Below the pieces are notes generated by a model that searched no databases, had not been told where the DNA came from, and was given only the letters and a program-made list of their open reading frames with translations. From Pseudomonas syringae (lineage in GTDB: Bacteria > Pseudomonadota > Gammaproteobacteria > Pseudomonadales > Pseudomonadaceae): DNA of 64,000 nt. The DNA lies in contig NZ_CP066265.1 of assembly GCF_023278085.1 (NCBI RefSeq), forward strand, positions 1,518,501 through 1,582,500. The letters run 5' to 3'. The position numbers and the translations under genes are program-made. This document shows positions 10,087 through 24,226 of this stretch, one piece after another. Position 1 is the stretch's first letter. Each line of letters starts with the position of its first letter.

Positions 10087-10781
10087 TCTTCGACTACAAC
10101 ATGATCTGGGAAAACCTGCCGCTGTATTTCGGTGGCCTGCTGACGACCCTCAAGCTGCTGGCGATTTCCCTCGCGTTCGGGCTGCTGGCCGCGTTGCCGC
10201 TGGGCCTGATGCGGGTCTCGAAAAACCCGTGGGTAAACATGCCGGCCTGGCTGTACACCTACGTGATCCGCGGCACACCGATGCTGGTGCAGCTGTTCCT
10301 GATCTATTACGGGCTGGCGCAATTCGACGCGGTACGTGAAAGCGTCTTCTGGCCGTGGCTGTCCAGCGCAACGTTTTGCGCCTGTCTGGCGTTTGCCATC
10401 AATACCAGCGCTTACACCGCCGAAATCATTGCCGGCAGCCTCAAGGCCACGCCCGCTGGCGAGATCGAAGCAGCCCGTGCCATGGGCATGTCGAAAGCCA
10501 AGATGTACCGCCGCATTCTGCTGCCGTCGGCCTTGCGCCGGGCACTGCCGCAGTACAGCAACGAAGTGCTCATGATGTTGCAGGCCACCAGTCTGGCTTC
10601 CATCGTGACCCTGATCGACATTACAGGCGCGGCGCGGACCATCAATGCGCAGTTCTACCTGCCTTTCGAGGCCTACGTCACCGCTGGCGTCTTTTATCTG
10701 TGCCTGACGTTCATTCTGGTGCGGCTGTTCAAGATGGCGGAGCGTCGCTGGCTGGGCTACCTCGCCCCAAGAAAGGTCTGA
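10083..10781 (+). CDS. aotM: Arginine/ornithine ABC transporter permease AotM
   Basis: The 232-residue protein has about five membrane segments, the VIRGTPMLVQLFLIYYG segment characteristic of amino acid permeases, and an EAA loop (EIEAARAMGMSKAKMYRRIL). It is the second half of the AotQM channel. It overlaps aotQ by four bases and is followed after one base by aotO, so the genes form one tight translational unit. Confidence 0.92.
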   Translation: MIFDYNMIWENLPLYFGGLLTTLKLLAISLAFGLLAALPLGLMRVSKNPWVNMPAWLYTYVIRGTPMLVQLFLIYYGLAQFDAVRESVFWPWLSSATFCACLAFAINTSAYTAEIIAGSLKATPAGEIEAARAMGMSKAKMYRRILLPSALRRALPQYSNEVLMMLQATSLASIVTLIDITGAARTINAQFYLPFEAYVTAGVFYLCLTFILVRLFKMAERRWLGYLAPRKV

Positions 10782-10782
10782 C

Positions 10783-11895
10783 ATGCAAAGAATCGATCAT
10801 GTATTGCCGTGGAGCACCCTCGGCACCGAACGTAAACTCAGTGTCTTTCGATTTGGCACCGGCGAGCGCAAGGCGTATATCCAGGCCAGCCTGCATGCGG
10901 ACGAACTGCCGGGCATGCGCACGGCCTGGGAGCTGAAAAAACGCCTGACCGAGCTGGAACAGCAAGGCATGCTCAAAGGCGTGGTCGAGCTGGTGCCGGT
11001 CGCCAATCCGCTGGGTCTGGGGCAGTTGCTGCAAGGTGCGCATCAAGGGCGTTTCGAGTTCGGCAGCGGCAAGAACTTCAACCGTGACTTCACTGAACTG
11101 AGCGAGCCGGTCGCCGAATTGCTGGAAGGCCAGCTGGGCGATGACCCTCGTGCCAATACTCAGTTGATTCGTCAGGCCATGAGCCGTGCACTTGAGCATC
11201 TGCCCGCAGCGCAAAGCGAGTTGCAAGGCATGCAGCGCATCCTGCTCGGGCATGCCTGCACCGCCGATGTGGTGCTCGACCTGCACTGCGACGCCGACGC
11301 TGCCCTGCACATGTACGCGCTGCCGCAGCACTGGCCGCAATGGCGATCCTTGTCGGCGCACCTGAATATTCAGGTCGCGCTGCTGGCCGAGGATTCTGGC
11401 GGTAGCTCGTTCGATGAAGCCTGTTCGCTGCCGTGGCTGCGTCTCTCACGGATTTTCCCTCAGGCGCAGATCCCGCTGGCGTGTCTGGCGACCACCATCG
11501 AGCTGGGCGGCCAGGCCGATACCGGCAAGCCACAGGCGCAAGCGCACGCCGAGGGTATTCTGGCGTTTCTGGCCGAGCAGGGTTTCATCAGTGGCGACTG
11601 GCCGCAGCCTGCTCATGAAGCCTGCGAAGGCATGCCCTTCGAAGGCACCGAATTGCTCTACGCGCCGCATCCCGGTGTGGTGACTTTTCTGCGCGCTGCC
11701 GGCGACCGGGTGGAAGTCGGCGAGCCGTTGTTCGAGGTCATCGATCCGCTGTCCGATCAGGTCAGTACCATTTGTGCGAATACCGCCGGGGTGTTGTTCG
11801 CCATCGAGCGGCTTCGCTACGCTCAACCGGGTTTCTGGCTGGCCAAGGTGGCGGGGCGCACCGCGTTGCGTCACGGGCGTCTGCTCAGTGATTGA
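10783..11895 (+). CDS. aotO: AotO, succinylglutamate desuccinylase/aspartoacylase-family protein
   Basis: The 370-residue protein belongs to the zinc carboxypeptidase-like AstE/ASPA family. Candidate zinc ligands are visible: HADELPG near the N-terminus, and [14 protein letters not shown] further on. In P. aeruginosa the matching gene lies in the aot operon but is reported as dispensable for transport; its substrate is unknown. It is twice as distant in pattern from AruE as expected for a duplicate and carries an extra C-terminal domain (about residues 290-370, [20 protein letters not shown]), which resembles a lipoyl/biotin-like barrel. One base separates it from aotM. Confidence 0.85.
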   Translation: MQRIDHVLPWSTLGTERKLSVFRFGTGERKAYIQASLHADELPGMRTAWELKKRLTELEQQGMLKGVVELVPVANPLGLGQLLQGAHQGRFEFGSGKNFNRDFTELSEPVAELLEGQLGDDPRANTQLIRQAMSRALEHLPAAQSELQGMQRILLGHACTADVVLDLHCDADAALHMYALPQHWPQWRSLSAHLNIQVALLAEDSGGSSFDEACSLPWLRLSRIFPQAQIPLACLATTIELGGQADTGKPQAQAHAEGILAFLAEQGFISGDWPQPAHEACEGMPFEGTELLYAPHPGVVTFLRAAGDRVEVGEPLFEVIDPLSDQVSTICANTAGVLFAIERLRYAQPGFWLAKVAGRTALRHGRLLSD

Positions 11896-11917
11896 CCGTT
11901 CTGTGAGAAACGAAAGC

Positions 11918-12682
11918 ATGAACAAACTGGAAGTGCAGGACCTGCACAAGCGCTATGGCAGTCACGAAGTGATCAAGGGCGTGTCCCTGACGGCCAGGGC
12001 TGGCGATGTCATCAGTATCATCGGCTCCAGCGGTTCGGGGAAAAGCACCTTCCTGCGCTGCATCAACCTGCTTGAACAGCCTCATGCCGGCAAGATTCTG
12101 CTCAACAACGAAGAGCTGAAGCTGGTGCCGAACAAGGAAGGTGGGCTCAAGGCTGCCGACGCCAAACAATTGCAGCGCATGCGTTCGCGGCTGTCCATGG
12201 TGTTTCAGCACTTCAATCTGTGGTCACACATGACCGCGCTGCAAAACGTTATCGAAGCGCCGATTCATGTGCTGGGCGTTTCGAAGAAGGAAGCGCTGGA
12301 GAAGGCCGAACACTATCTGGCCAAGGTCGGTGTGTCGCATCGCAAAGACGCGTACCCAGGGCACATGTCCGGTGGCGAGCAGCAACGTGTGGCGATTGCC
12401 CGTGCGCTGGCGATGGAGCCCGAGGTGATGCTGTTCGACGAGCCGACCTCGGCACTCGACCCGGAGCTGGTCGGTGACGTACTCAAGGTCATGCAGGGCC
12501 TGGCGCAGGAAGGCCGGACCATGGTGGTGGTGACGCACGAAATGGGCTTTGCGCGGGAAGTCTCCAACCAGCTGGTGTTCCTGCATCAGGGCGTGGTGCT
12601 GGAGCGCGGAGAGCCGCGTGACGTGCTGGCCAATCCGCAGACCGAGCGTTTGCAACAGTTTCTGTCCGGCAGCCTCAAGTGA
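11918..12682 (+). CDS. aotP: Arginine/ornithine ABC transporter ATPase AotP
   Basis: The 254-residue ATPase energises the AotJQM importer. Walker A is GSSGSGKST (36-44), the signature is [15 protein letters not shown], Walker B is [14 protein letters not shown], and the switch His lies in VVVTHEMGF. The start [14 protein letters not shown] at 11918 is chosen because it aligns with the first strand of the HisP family; the frame is open upstream inside aotO. A 22-base gap separates it from aotO. It is followed by a terminator-like hairpin and then argR. Confidence 0.94.
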   Translation: MNKLEVQDLHKRYGSHEVIKGVSLTARAGDVISIIGSSGSGKSTFLRCINLLEQPHAGKILLNNEELKLVPNKEGGLKAADAKQLQRMRSRLSMVFQHFNLWSHMTALQNVIEAPIHVLGVSKKEALEKAEHYLAKVGVSHRKDAYPGHMSGGEQQRVAIARALAMEPEVMLFDEPTSALDPELVGDVLKVMQGLAQEGRTMVVVTHEMGFAREVSNQLVFLHQGVVLERGEPRDVLANPQTERLQQFLSGSLK

Positions 12683-12687
12683 CGATC

Positions 12688-12712
12688 GGCATCGCATGGC
12701 GGTGCCTTTTTA
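12688..12712 (+). terminator. Hairpin between aotP and argR
   Basis: GGCATCGC at 12688-12695 pairs, with one G-T wobble, with GCGGTGCC at 12699-12706, followed by TTTTT. Read-through would still allow aot-argR co-transcription, as described in P. aeruginosa. Confidence 0.65.
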
Positions 12713-12818
12713 CAGCAGAACAGGGCATGCTGCGCGACGCGCGACATGACCTGGATGTTCCAGATCGAGCCCCGTTTTGCGGGCTTGGCTTTTGCGGCAA
12801 TACGTAGCGGATGTCCCA

Positions 12819-13805
12819 ATGACTGCCCATCGAATCGGTTTCCTTGTCTGGCCCGGCACCAACGCCCTGACCCTGGCGCTTGCCGAGGAAGCCTTGCGCG
12901 TTGCTCAGCGGGTTCATCCCGAGGTGGTCTACGAATTGTCGTTTCTGCAGGCCGAGGCGGGCGAGCCGGCAGCCGATGCCTGGCAATTGCCGGGCAAACC
13001 TTGGGCGGGCCAGCTGGAGGGGTTTCAGAAGCTGTTTTTGCTGGCTGACGAGCCGCCTGCTTCAGTAGCCCCGGCGCTGGGCAGTGCGATCAAGCAACTG
13101 GTGCGTGCGGGCTGTTCGATTGGCGGCTTGTCGGCGGGGGTTTACCCACTCGCGCAACTGGGCTTGCTGGATGGCTATCGCGCTGCAGTCCATTGGCGCT
13201 GGCAGGATGATTTTGCCGAGCGTTTCCCGAAAGTCATCGCCACCAGCCATCTGTTCGACTGGGACCGTGATCGCCTCACCGCCTGCGGAGGCATGTCGGT
13301 GCTCGACCTGCTGCTGGCCGTGCTGTCTCGCGATCACGGGGCTGAACTGGCCGGTGCTGTGTCCGAAGAACTGGTGGTCGAGCGCATTCGCGAAGGCGGC
13401 GAGCGTCAGCGCATTCCGTTGCAGAATCGCCTCGGCTCCAGCCATCCGAAACTGACCCAGGCCGTGCTGTTGATGGAAGCCAACATCGAAGAGCCGCTGA
13501 CCACCGATGAAATCGCCCAGCACGTGTGTGTGTCGCGCCGCCAGCTGGAACGGATCTTCAAGCAGTACCTCAATCGCGTGCCGAGCCAGTACTACCTGGA
13601 ACTGCGCCTCAACAAGGCCCGCCAGATGCTGATGCAGACCAGCAAGTCGATCATTCAGATCGGTCTGTCCTGCGGGTTCTCGTCAGGGCCGCATTTCTCC
13701 AGCGCCTATCGCAACTTCTTCGGCGCCACGCCGCGTGAAGACCGCAATCAGCGACGCAGCAGCAGCCCGTTCGAACTTTCGCCGGTGCCTGCCGAGCGCG
13801 GATGA
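12819..13805 (+). CDS. argR: ArgR, AraC-family arginine regulator
   Basis: This 328-residue regulator senses arginine and controls its transport and catabolism (aot, aru) and biosynthesis in Pseudomonas; it is unrelated to E. coli ArgR. The N-terminal half is a DJ-1/GATase-like domain (IGFLVWPGTNALTLAL at the start). The C-terminal half is an AraC DNA-binding domain with two helix-turn-helices (TTDEIAQHVCVSRRQLERIFK and SIIQIGLSCGFSSGPHFSSAYRN). The start MTAHRIGF at 12819 gives the usual length. It sits between its two main targets, aot and aru. Confidence 0.95.
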   Translation: MTAHRIGFLVWPGTNALTLALAEEALRVAQRVHPEVVYELSFLQAEAGEPAADAWQLPGKPWAGQLEGFQKLFLLADEPPASVAPALGSAIKQLVRAGCSIGGLSAGVYPLAQLGLLDGYRAAVHWRWQDDFAERFPKVIATSHLFDWDRDRLTACGGMSVLDLLLAVLSRDHGAELAGAVSEELVVERIREGGERQRIPLQNRLGSSHPKLTQAVLLMEANIEEPLTTDEIAQHVCVSRRQLERIFKQYLNRVPSQYYLELRLNKARQMLMQTSKSIIQIGLSCGFSSGPHFSSAYRNFFGATPREDRNQRRSSSPFELSPVPAERG

Positions 13806-13896
13806 TCCCTCTTGTTACAGCGCAATTGCTTGTCGACAGTTCAAGTCCAGACAGCTCAGGTTCAATCCGTTTAAACTGCGCCTTTGTGACGCAATA

Positions 13897-15259
<1,363 letters not shown>

Positions 15260-15392
15260 TTCGCGTGCCGTTCTCCGGTGTTTGCCTGATCGGCGAGCCC
15301 CGGACATTTTTCTGCGCTGTGCAGCATCACGCTGCCTGGCGCGTTTATCAGAGCCGGTCGTCACGGCCGGTCGATCTACAAGGAGTGGCACC

Positions 15393-16424
15393 ATGCTGGT
15401 AATGCGCCCTGCGCAAATGGCTGATCTGGCCGAGGTTCAACGCCTCGCTGCCGACAGCCCTATCGGTGTCACGTCCTTGCCCGACGATGCTGGCCGCCTG
15501 ACCGACAAGATCAGCTCGTCGGAAGCGTCGTTCGCCGCCGAAGTAAGCTTCAACGGTGAAGAAACCTATTTCTTCGTGCTGGAAGACAGCGAGAGCGGCA
15601 AGCTGGTGGGCTGTTCGGGCATCGTCGCGTCGGCGGGCTATTCCGAGCCGTTCTACAGCTTTCGCAACGAAACGTTTGTGCATGCTTCTCGCGAACTGAA
15701 GATTCACAACAAGATTCACGTTCTGTCGCAGTGCCACGATCTGACGGGCAACAGTTTGCTGACCAGCTTCTACGTGGTCCCGGAACTGGTGGGCACGTCC
15801 TGGTCGGAACTCAACTCGCGGGGCCGCCTGCTGTTTGTCGCCAGCCATCCCGAGCGCTTTGCCGACTCGGTGGTCACCGAAATCGTCGGTTACAGCGACG
15901 AGCACGGCGATTCGCCGTTCTGGGACGCCATCGGGCGCAACTTCTTCGATCTCAATTACGCTGCCGCCGAACGCCTGTGCGGGCTGAAAAGCCGGACCTT
16001 CCTCGCCGAGCTGATGCCCCATTACCCGATCTACGTGCCACTGCTGCCTGACGCCGCGCAAGAGGCCATGGGCCAGGTGCATCCGCGTGCGCAGATCACC
16101 TTCGACATTCTGATGCGCGAAGGTTTTGAAACCGATCATTACATCGACATCTTTGACGGTGGCCCGACACTGCACGCCAAGGTCTCGGGGATTCGCTCCA
16201 TCGCACAGAGCCGTCTGGTGCCGGTCAAGGTTGAGACAGCGCAAGGCAGCGATGTCGGCAAGGGCGGGCGTCTGTATCTGGTCGCCAATGGCTTGTTACA
16301 GGATTACCGCGCCGTGTTGCTTGAACTGGACTGGGCACCCGGCCGGCCGGTGGTGCTGAGCCTGCAGGCTGCCGACGCACTGGGCGTGGGTGAAGGTGCC
16401 AGTGTGCGGATCGTCGCGGTCTGA
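15393..16424 (+). CDS. aruF: Arginine N-succinyltransferase subunit alpha AruF
   Basis: Together with AruG this enzyme succinylates the alpha-amino group of arginine, and of ornithine, from succinyl-CoA, the committing step of the AST pathway. The 343-residue protein has the family start MLVMRPAQMADLAEVQRLA, the SSFVVPELVG-like strand TSFYVVPELVGTSWSELNSRG, and FWDAIGRNFFDLNYAAAERLCG. AAGGAG precedes the ATG at 15393. It is paralogous to aruG along its whole length. The 133-base gap after aruC is unusual for a tight operon but shows no gene. Confidence 0.94.
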   Translation: MLVMRPAQMADLAEVQRLAADSPIGVTSLPDDAGRLTDKISSSEASFAAEVSFNGEETYFFVLEDSESGKLVGCSGIVASAGYSEPFYSFRNETFVHASRELKIHNKIHVLSQCHDLTGNSLLTSFYVVPELVGTSWSELNSRGRLLFVASHPERFADSVVTEIVGYSDEHGDSPFWDAIGRNFFDLNYAAAERLCGLKSRTFLAELMPHYPIYVPLLPDAAQEAMGQVHPRAQITFDILMREGFETDHYIDIFDGGPTLHAKVSGIRSIAQSRLVPVKVETAQGSDVGKGGRLYLVANGLLQDYRAVLLELDWAPGRPVVLSLQAADALGVGEGASVRIVAV

Positions 16425-16487
16425 GCCAGACGTTCGATTGCTGATTAGCGAGTTTCAAGGCTCTCGATGAGCCGCCGAGGAGATAAC

Positions 16488-18979
<2,492 letters not shown>

Positions 18980-19028
18980 CAGTGCGCGCGACGAATGCTT
19001 ATAAAAACAGATCCACGGAGCCTTGCCG

Positions 19029-20375
19029 ATGAAGTCCTGTGAAGTGAATTTTGACGGTCTGGTCGGGCCAACCCATAACTACGGCGGGTTGTCCTACGGT
19101 AACGTCGCCTCCCAGAGCAACAGCCAGCAGTGCGCGAACCCGCGTGAGGCGGCGCTGCAAGGCCTGGCGAAAATGAAAGCGCTGATGGACCTCGGGTTTA
19201 CCCAGGGCGTGCTGGCGCCTCAGGAGCGTCCCGACGTTGCCGGTCTGCGGCAATTGGGTTTTACCGGCAGTGACGCGCAGGTGATCGAAAAAGCGGCCCG
19301 TCAGGATATGCCGCTGCTGGTCGCCAGTTGCTCGGCGTCGAGCATGTGGGTGGCCAACGCCGCGACGGTCAGCCCCAGCGCTGATACCGCCGACGGCCGC
19401 GTGCATTTCACTGCCGCCAACCTCAATTGCAAATACCATCGCAGCATCGAGCATCCGACCACCAGCCGCGTGCTGGGGGCGATGTTTGCCGATGAGCAGC
19501 ACTTCGCCCATCACCCGGCATTGCCGCCAGTGGCGCAGTTCGGCGACGAAGGCGCAGCCAACCACACGCGGTTCTGTACAGATTACGGCCAGGCCGGGAT
19601 CGAGTTTTTCGTGTTTGGCCGCAGCGCCTTCGACACCCGCTATCCTGCGCCGCAGAAGTATCCGGCGCGCCAGACCCTTGAAGCGTCACGCGCCGTCGCG
19701 CGCCTGCACGGTTTGAGCGAGGAGGGCGTGGTCTACGGGCAGCAGAACCCGGCTGTTATCGATCAGGGCGTGTTTCACAACGACGTGATTGCGGTCGGCA
19801 ATGGCGACGTGCTGTTTTATCACGAGGATGCCTTCCTCCATACCGCGCAGATGCTTGGCGAGCTGCGCGACAAACTCAGCCGTGTCGGCGGGCAATTACG
19901 GGCAATCTGCGTGCCGCGTGCCGAAGTATCGGTTCAGGATGCAGTGCGCTCGTACCTGTTCAACAGTCAGTTATTGTCACGCGCCGATGGCTCCATGCTG
20001 CTGGTCGTGCCGCAGGAATGCCAGGCTAACGCCAACGTCTGGGGTTACCTGCAGCGGCTGATTGCCGACGAAGGCCCGGTCACCGAGGTCAAGGTGTTCG
20101 ACCTCAAGCAGAGCATGCAGAACGGCGGCGGTCCGGCGTGCCTGCGCTTGCGCGTGGCGATCAATGAAGTCGAGCTGACAGCGGTGAACCCGGGCGTGAT
20201 CATGACTGCGCCGCTGTACGACACCCTGACGCAATGGGTGGACAGGCACTACCGTGATCGCATGAGCGAAAACGATCTGGCCGACCCCCGATTGTTGACT
20301 GAATGCCGGACGGCATTGGATGAACTGACGCAAATCCTTAAACTGGGCGCCGTTTATCCGTTTCAACTGATTTGA
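19029..20375 (+). CDS. aruB: N-succinylarginine dihydrolase AruB
   Basis: The 448-residue enzyme hydrolyses succinylarginine to succinylornithine, CO2 and two ammonia, the second AST step. It begins [22 protein letters not shown], the family's most conserved stretch, and has [18 protein letters not shown] and [13 protein letters not shown], which holds the catalytic Cys and guanidino-modifying fold. Length is normal for AstB. The ATG at 19029 follows CGGAG. Confidence 0.96.
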   Translation: MKSCEVNFDGLVGPTHNYGGLSYGNVASQSNSQQCANPREAALQGLAKMKALMDLGFTQGVLAPQERPDVAGLRQLGFTGSDAQVIEKAARQDMPLLVASCSASSMWVANAATVSPSADTADGRVHFTAANLNCKYHRSIEHPTTSRVLGAMFADEQHFAHHPALPPVAQFGDEGAANHTRFCTDYGQAGIEFFVFGRSAFDTRYPAPQKYPARQTLEASRAVARLHGLSEEGVVYGQQNPAVIDQGVFHNDVIAVGNGDVLFYHEDAFLHTAQMLGELRDKLSRVGGQLRAICVPRAEVSVQDAVRSYLFNSQLLSRADGSMLLVVPQECQANANVWGYLQRLIADEGPVTEVKVFDLKQSMQNGGGPACLRLRVAINEVELTAVNPGVIMTAPLYDTLTQWVDRHYRDRMSENDLADPRLLTECRTALDELTQILKLGAVYPFQLI

Positions 20376-20439
20376 AACACCCTGCGTGTCGGGGCTACAC
20401 AGCCCGACGCACGATTTTCTTTATAGAGAGCATTCCGAT

Positions 20440-20730
20440 ATGAGCGACGCCCTGCAACTGATCCTCGAAGACACCGATGGCACCCAGCTGGAAACATCCT
20501 GCACCCGCGTTGCCGTGATCTGGCAGGGCAAGGAACTGTGGATTCAACAGGACGGCCGTGGCCAATTGCTGATCGGCGTTGACGTCGAAGAAGACGATGC
20601 CGAATACGCCAACCTGCTGTTGCGTCCGCTGGCGACCAATCTGGTCAGCCTGCAACTGGAAATGGAACCGGCCGACATCGGCGCTGAAGAAGATGACGGT
20701 CACGTTCACGGCCCTGACTGCAATCACTAA
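20440..20730 (+). CDS. Conserved hypothetical protein inside the aru operon
   Basis: The 96-residue acidic protein starts [21 protein letters not shown] and ends in a His/Asp tail ([12 protein letters not shown]) that could bind a metal. There is no signal peptide or membrane segment. A gene of this size sits at the same place between aruB and aruE in P. aeruginosa, so it is conserved in the operon, but its function is unknown. It ends 11 bases before aruE, implying co-translation. The start at 20440 gives the natural N-terminus; the frame is open upstream. Confidence 0.75.
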   Translation: MSDALQLILEDTDGTQLETSCTRVAVIWQGKELWIQQDGRGQLLIGVDVEEDDAEYANLLLRPLATNLVSLQLEMEPADIGAEEDDGHVHGPDCNH

Positions 20731-20741
20731 GGAAGCACCGC

Positions 20742-21749
20742 ATGCTCGCCCTCGGCAAACTGCTTGAACTGACCCTGGCTGGACGTGAGCCAGCGGAAAA
20801 GACTCAACTGACCGTCGAAGGCGTGCGCATGCGCTGGCTGAGCGAGGGGGCTCTGGAAGTCCGCCCGCCACAGGCTCGTGACAATGGCACTGACCTGCTG
20901 TTGTCTGCCGGTATTCATGGCAACGAGACTGCGCCCATCGAGCTGCTGGATGAACTGATCCGCAGCATCGCGCGCGGCGATCTCAAGCCGCGCGCCCGTA
21001 TTCTGTTCCTGTTCGGCAACCTCGACGCCATGCGGCGCGGCACACGATTTGTCGAGCAGGACGTCAACCGGCTGTTCAACGGTCGTCACGAGCAAAGTAG
21101 TGGCGCGGAAGCCTTGCGCGCTGCCGAGCTTGAGCGACTGGCAGCCAGTTTTTTCAGCCTGCCGGACCGCTATCGCCTGCATTACGACCTGCACACCGCC
21201 ATTCGTGGTTCGAAGATCGAGCAGTTTGCGTTGTACCCGTGGAAAGAAGGCCGTCAGCACTCTCGCCGCGAACTGGCCCGTTTGCACGCGGCGGGCATGA
21301 GCGCGGTGTTGTTGCAGAACAAGCCGTCCATTGTGTTCAGCGCGTACACCTACGATCAGTTGGAGGCCGAGGCATTCACGCTGGAACTGGGCAAGGCCCG
21401 GCCGTTCGGGCAGAACCAGCAAGTCAACCTCGCGCCGCTACGCCTGTGTCTGGAACAGATCATCGAAGGCTCCGAGCCTGAGCTGGATGAAAGCCTTGAG
21501 GGATTGCAACTGTTCAGCGTGGCGCGGGAAGTCATCAAACGCAGCGATGCGTTCACCTTCAACCTGGCGGATGACGTAGAGAACTTTTCCGAACTGGAAA
21601 AAGGTTACGTGCTGGCTGAAGACGTTAGCGATTCACGCTGGGTGGTGGAGGAGGAGGGGGCACGGATCATCTTTCCCAACCCCAAGGTCAAAAACGGCCT
21701 GCGAGCGGGGATTGTGATTGTGCCCACTGATGCGGATAACCTCGGCTGA
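20742..21749 (+). CDS. aruE: Succinylglutamate desuccinylase AruE
   Basis: The 335-residue zinc enzyme splits succinylglutamate to glutamate and succinate, the last AST step. Zinc ligands are in the motif [14 protein letters not shown] (His and Glu) and the [15 protein letters not shown] motif ([13 protein letters not shown]). It belongs to the same superfamily as AotO but has the classical AstE length. It is the last gene of the operon and is followed by the dispersed repeat, not a simple terminator. Confidence 0.95.
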   Translation: MLALGKLLELTLAGREPAEKTQLTVEGVRMRWLSEGALEVRPPQARDNGTDLLLSAGIHGNETAPIELLDELIRSIARGDLKPRARILFLFGNLDAMRRGTRFVEQDVNRLFNGRHEQSSGAEALRAAELERLAASFFSLPDRYRLHYDLHTAIRGSKIEQFALYPWKEGRQHSRRELARLHAAGMSAVLLQNKPSIVFSAYTYDQLEAEAFTLELGKARPFGQNQQVNLAPLRLCLEQIIEGSEPELDESLEGLQLFSVAREVIKRSDAFTFNLADDVENFSELEKGYVLAEDVSDSRWVVEEEGARIIFPNPKVKNGLRAGIVIVPTDADNLG

Positions 21750-21758
21750 TCGCTCGGC

Positions 21759-21992
21759 ACCCTCAAGACCGGACGCAGAGCGTCCAGAACGGCATTCCCA
21801 CGCGGAGCGTAGGGAACGATAATCTCACCTCCGACTACCACGCTGGTGCGTGCGGAACGATAATCCCGACTATCGTGCGACGCTCCGCGTCGGCATGCCG
21901 TTCAGGACGCTCCGCGTCCTCTTTGCGACGCAGAGCGTCGAGAACTGCGTTCCCACGCTGGAGCGTAGAGAACGATAATCTCACCGCCGACA
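21759..21992. repeat. Dispersed GACGCAGAGCGTC-type repeat, copy 2 (multiple units)
   Basis: The gap between convergent aruE and ribH holds several units: GGACGCAGAGCGTCCAGAAC, CCACGCGGAGCGTAGGGAAC, CGACGCTCCGCGTCGGCATG in reverse orientation, and GACGCAGAGCGTCGAGAAC again. The units are in both orientations, so large hairpins are possible. The words match copies at 205-305 and 61513-61660. Confidence 0.8.
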
Positions 21993-22059
21993 ACCGCGCT
22001 GGCGCTTGGTGGAACAAGAGTCGCCCCGAGGAACGTCTCTCGTGCCGCTGCTACGCGTT

Positions 22060-22572
22060 TCAGCAGGCCGCTTTCTGCTGTGCATCCAGACGACGCAGGC
22101 TACGAACCTTGTTCAACGTATCCGCGCAGGTCTTGGCCGCTTCTTCGCCTTTGTGCACGAAGTGATTGAAGAAGAACTTCTGATGCTCTTCGCCCGAATG
22201 AAAGTGGTGCGGCGTCAGGACCACGGAGAAGACCGGTACTTCGGTTTCCAGCTGGACCTGCATCAACGCGCTGACCACTGACTGAGCGACGAATTCGTGG
22301 CGGTAGATACCACCGTCCACCACCAGTGCGGCACCGACAATACCCGCGTAGCGACCGGTATTGGCAAGCAGTTTTGCGTGCAGCGGAATTTCAAAAGCAC
22401 CACCGACTTCAAAGATGTCGATGTCACTTTCGGCGTAGCCCTGATTGGCCATTTCGGCGATGAAACCTTTACGGCTCTGGTCGACGATATCTTTGTGCCA
22501 GCAGGCCTGGATGAACGCGACACGTTCGTTCGAATGGTTTTTGCTTTTGCTGTCAATTGCGGTGGGTTGCAC
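22060..22572 (-). CDS. ribH: 6,7-dimethyl-8-ribityllumazine synthase, type II (RibH2-like)
   Basis: The enzyme condenses ribulose-derived butanone phosphate with the pyrimidine precursor to give the lumazine used for riboflavin. The 170-residue protein resembles the Brucella RibH2 group: RVAFIQACWHKDIVDQSRKGF, VGGAFEIPLHAKLLANTGRYAGIVGAALVVDG (split across the active site), and SVVLTPHHFH with the catalytic His. The start is the GTG at 22572, preceded by CAGGAG with 9 bases spacing. An FMN riboswitch precedes it. The usual ribH copy in the main rib operon would lie elsewhere, so this is probably a paralogue. Confidence 0.88.
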   Translation of the reverse strand: MQPTAIDSKSKNHSNERVAFIQACWHKDIVDQSRKGFIAEMANQGYAESDIDIFEVGGAFEIPLHAKLLANTGRYAGIVGAALVVDGGIYRHEFVAQSVVSALMQVQLETEVPVFSVVLTPHHFHSGEEHQKFFFNHFVHKGEEAAKTCADTLNKVRSLRRLDAQQKAAC

Positions 22573-22704
22573 GTGTTCTGACTCCTGTTTATGAAAAAAA
22601 CAGGGCATTTGGATCGAAAGGGATTCAAGTCGCGTAGGAAAACCTCCTGAACGATGTCGTTCATGATGAGGTTTTGCAGACGTTCTTGCAGACACCAATC
22701 CCGC

Positions 22705-22866
22705 TCTCTCTTCATCCGGACTATGACCGTCGGCCCCGGAATCACACCGGGTCTGCTGACCTTGCAGATCGCCCGCCAAAGCTGCGACCTTCAAGCGCTC
22801 GCGGGCTAGACACATTGCGCGCCATTACCGCCGGTGGGGAGTTACACCCCGCCCTGAGAACGTTGC
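22705..22866 (-). promoter_or_regulatory. FMN riboswitch (RFN element)
   Basis: Read on the minus strand, the region contains the RFN core: GGGCGGGGTGTAACTCCCC, then ACCGGCGGTAATGGCGCG, AGCCCGCGAGCG, GGTCAGCAGACCCGGTG, TGATTCCGGGGCCGACGGT and CATAGTCCGGATGAAGAGAG. These are the conserved helices and FMN-contacting segments. It lies about 135 bases upstream of the ribH2 GTG and should lower its expression when FMN is abundant. Confidence 0.95.
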
Positions 22867-23077
22867 CGTCACTTTACGTGGCCGGCGGGGGATTTTTATC
22901 ACAGATCAATCAATCATGCATGGACACTTTCGTACGGTACACCTACCTTTTTCTTCTAAGGAAACGGCGTATCGGCAGTCGTAGCGCTTGATTATCATGT
23001 ACGCCTGCTCAAGTAATGCCTTGTTGCAAGCCAAAGGTTGCATGCATTATCGATCTTCAATTTCAGGGAGCTTTTTC

Positions 23078-24082
23078 GTGACCGTCATCGATCTGCGCAG
23101 CGACACAGTGACTTTGCCCACGGCGGGCATGCTCGACGCCATGGCCCATGCGCCTGTAGGCGATGATGTTTATGGTGAGGACCCGACGGTCAATCTGCTC
23201 GAAGCAACCCTGGCCGAGCGCCTCGGGTTTGACGCTGCACTGTTCGTCCCTTCCGGCACCATGAGCAATCTGCTGGCGCTGATGGCGCACTGTGAGCGTG
23301 GCGACGAATACATCGTTGGCCAGCAGGCGCATACCTATAAATACGAAGGCGGCGGCGCAGCGGTGCTGGGTTCGATCCAGCCGCAGCCGCTTGAAGTGCA
23401 GGCTGATGGTTCGCTTGACCTTCAGCAAGTGCGCGACTTCATTAAACCCGACGACTTTCACTTTGCCCGCACACGGCTGCTGGCACTGGAAAACACCATG
23501 CAGGGCAAAGTGCTGCCTCAGGCTTACCTCGCCGCTGCGCGCAAACTCACGCTGGATAAGGGCATCGCGCTGCATCTGGACGGTGCCAGGCTGTATAACG
23601 CAGTGGTGAAGCTGGGCGTTGATGCGCGCGAGATCACCAGGCACTTCGATTCGGTGTCCGTGTGCCTGTCCAAGGGCCTGGGCGCGCCGGTCGGTTCGGT
23701 GCTGTGCGGATCGCAGGCGCTGATCGCCAAGGCGCGTCGCCTGCGCAAAATGGTTGGCGGCGGCATGCGTCAGGCCGGCAGCCTCGCAGCCGCCGGGCTC
23801 TACGCACTGGATCATCAGGTCGAGCGACTGGCCGACGATCATGCCAACGCAGCGTTTCTGGCCAAGGGCCTGAGCGAGCTGGGTTACAGCGTCGAGCCGG
23901 TGCAAACCAACATGGTCTATGTGCAGGTCGGGGAGCGCGCCGCCGCGCTCAAGGCCTTTTGTGCCGAGCGTGGCATGCGGCTCACCGCTGCGCCGAGGCT
24001 GCGCATGGTCACCCACCTGAATGTCTCGCGTGCTCAGACAGAACAGGTGATCGCCGCATTCGCAGCGTTTGAACATTCATGA
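23078..24082 (+). CDS. ltaE: Low-specificity L-threonine aldolase
   Basis: The PLP enzyme splits threonine or allo-threonine to glycine and acetaldehyde. The 334-residue protein begins [15 protein letters not shown], has [15 protein letters not shown] and [15 protein letters not shown], and the PLP lysine is Lys199 in [14 protein letters not shown]. The GTG at 23078 is chosen because AGGGAG precedes it by 8 bases and the family N-terminus starts there. It is a single gene between the riboswitch region and alaS. Confidence 0.92.
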   Translation: MTVIDLRSDTVTLPTAGMLDAMAHAPVGDDVYGEDPTVNLLEATLAERLGFDAALFVPSGTMSNLLALMAHCERGDEYIVGQQAHTYKYEGGGAAVLGSIQPQPLEVQADGSLDLQQVRDFIKPDDFHFARTRLLALENTMQGKVLPQAYLAAARKLTLDKGIALHLDGARLYNAVVKLGVDAREITRHFDSVSVCLSKGLGAPVGSVLCGSQALIAKARRLRKMVGGGMRQAGSLAAAGLYALDHQVERLADDHANAAFLAKGLSELGYSVEPVQTNMVYVQVGERAAALKAFCAERGMRLTAAPRLRMVTHLNVSRAQTEQVIAAFAAFEHS

Positions 24083-24147
24083 CATGCCGATAATCCAGTT
24101 ACTTGTTTCTATCGCACAAACACACTGTACCGAGGGCGCAACGCCTA

Positions 24148-24153
24148 TATAAT
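24148..24153 (+). promoter_or_regulatory. Putative -10 box of alaS
   Basis: TATAAT within GCCTATATAATGCGG lies 74 bases before the alaS ATG. The -35 region is weak (CTGTAC at the expected distance), so only the -10 is called. Confidence 0.45.
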
Positions 24154-24226
24154 GCGGCCCTTTGCCGTCGCTACGTCATTTGACGTTTTGCACTTGCCTC
24201 TGGCCGCAGTCTCCGTGGAAGAACCT

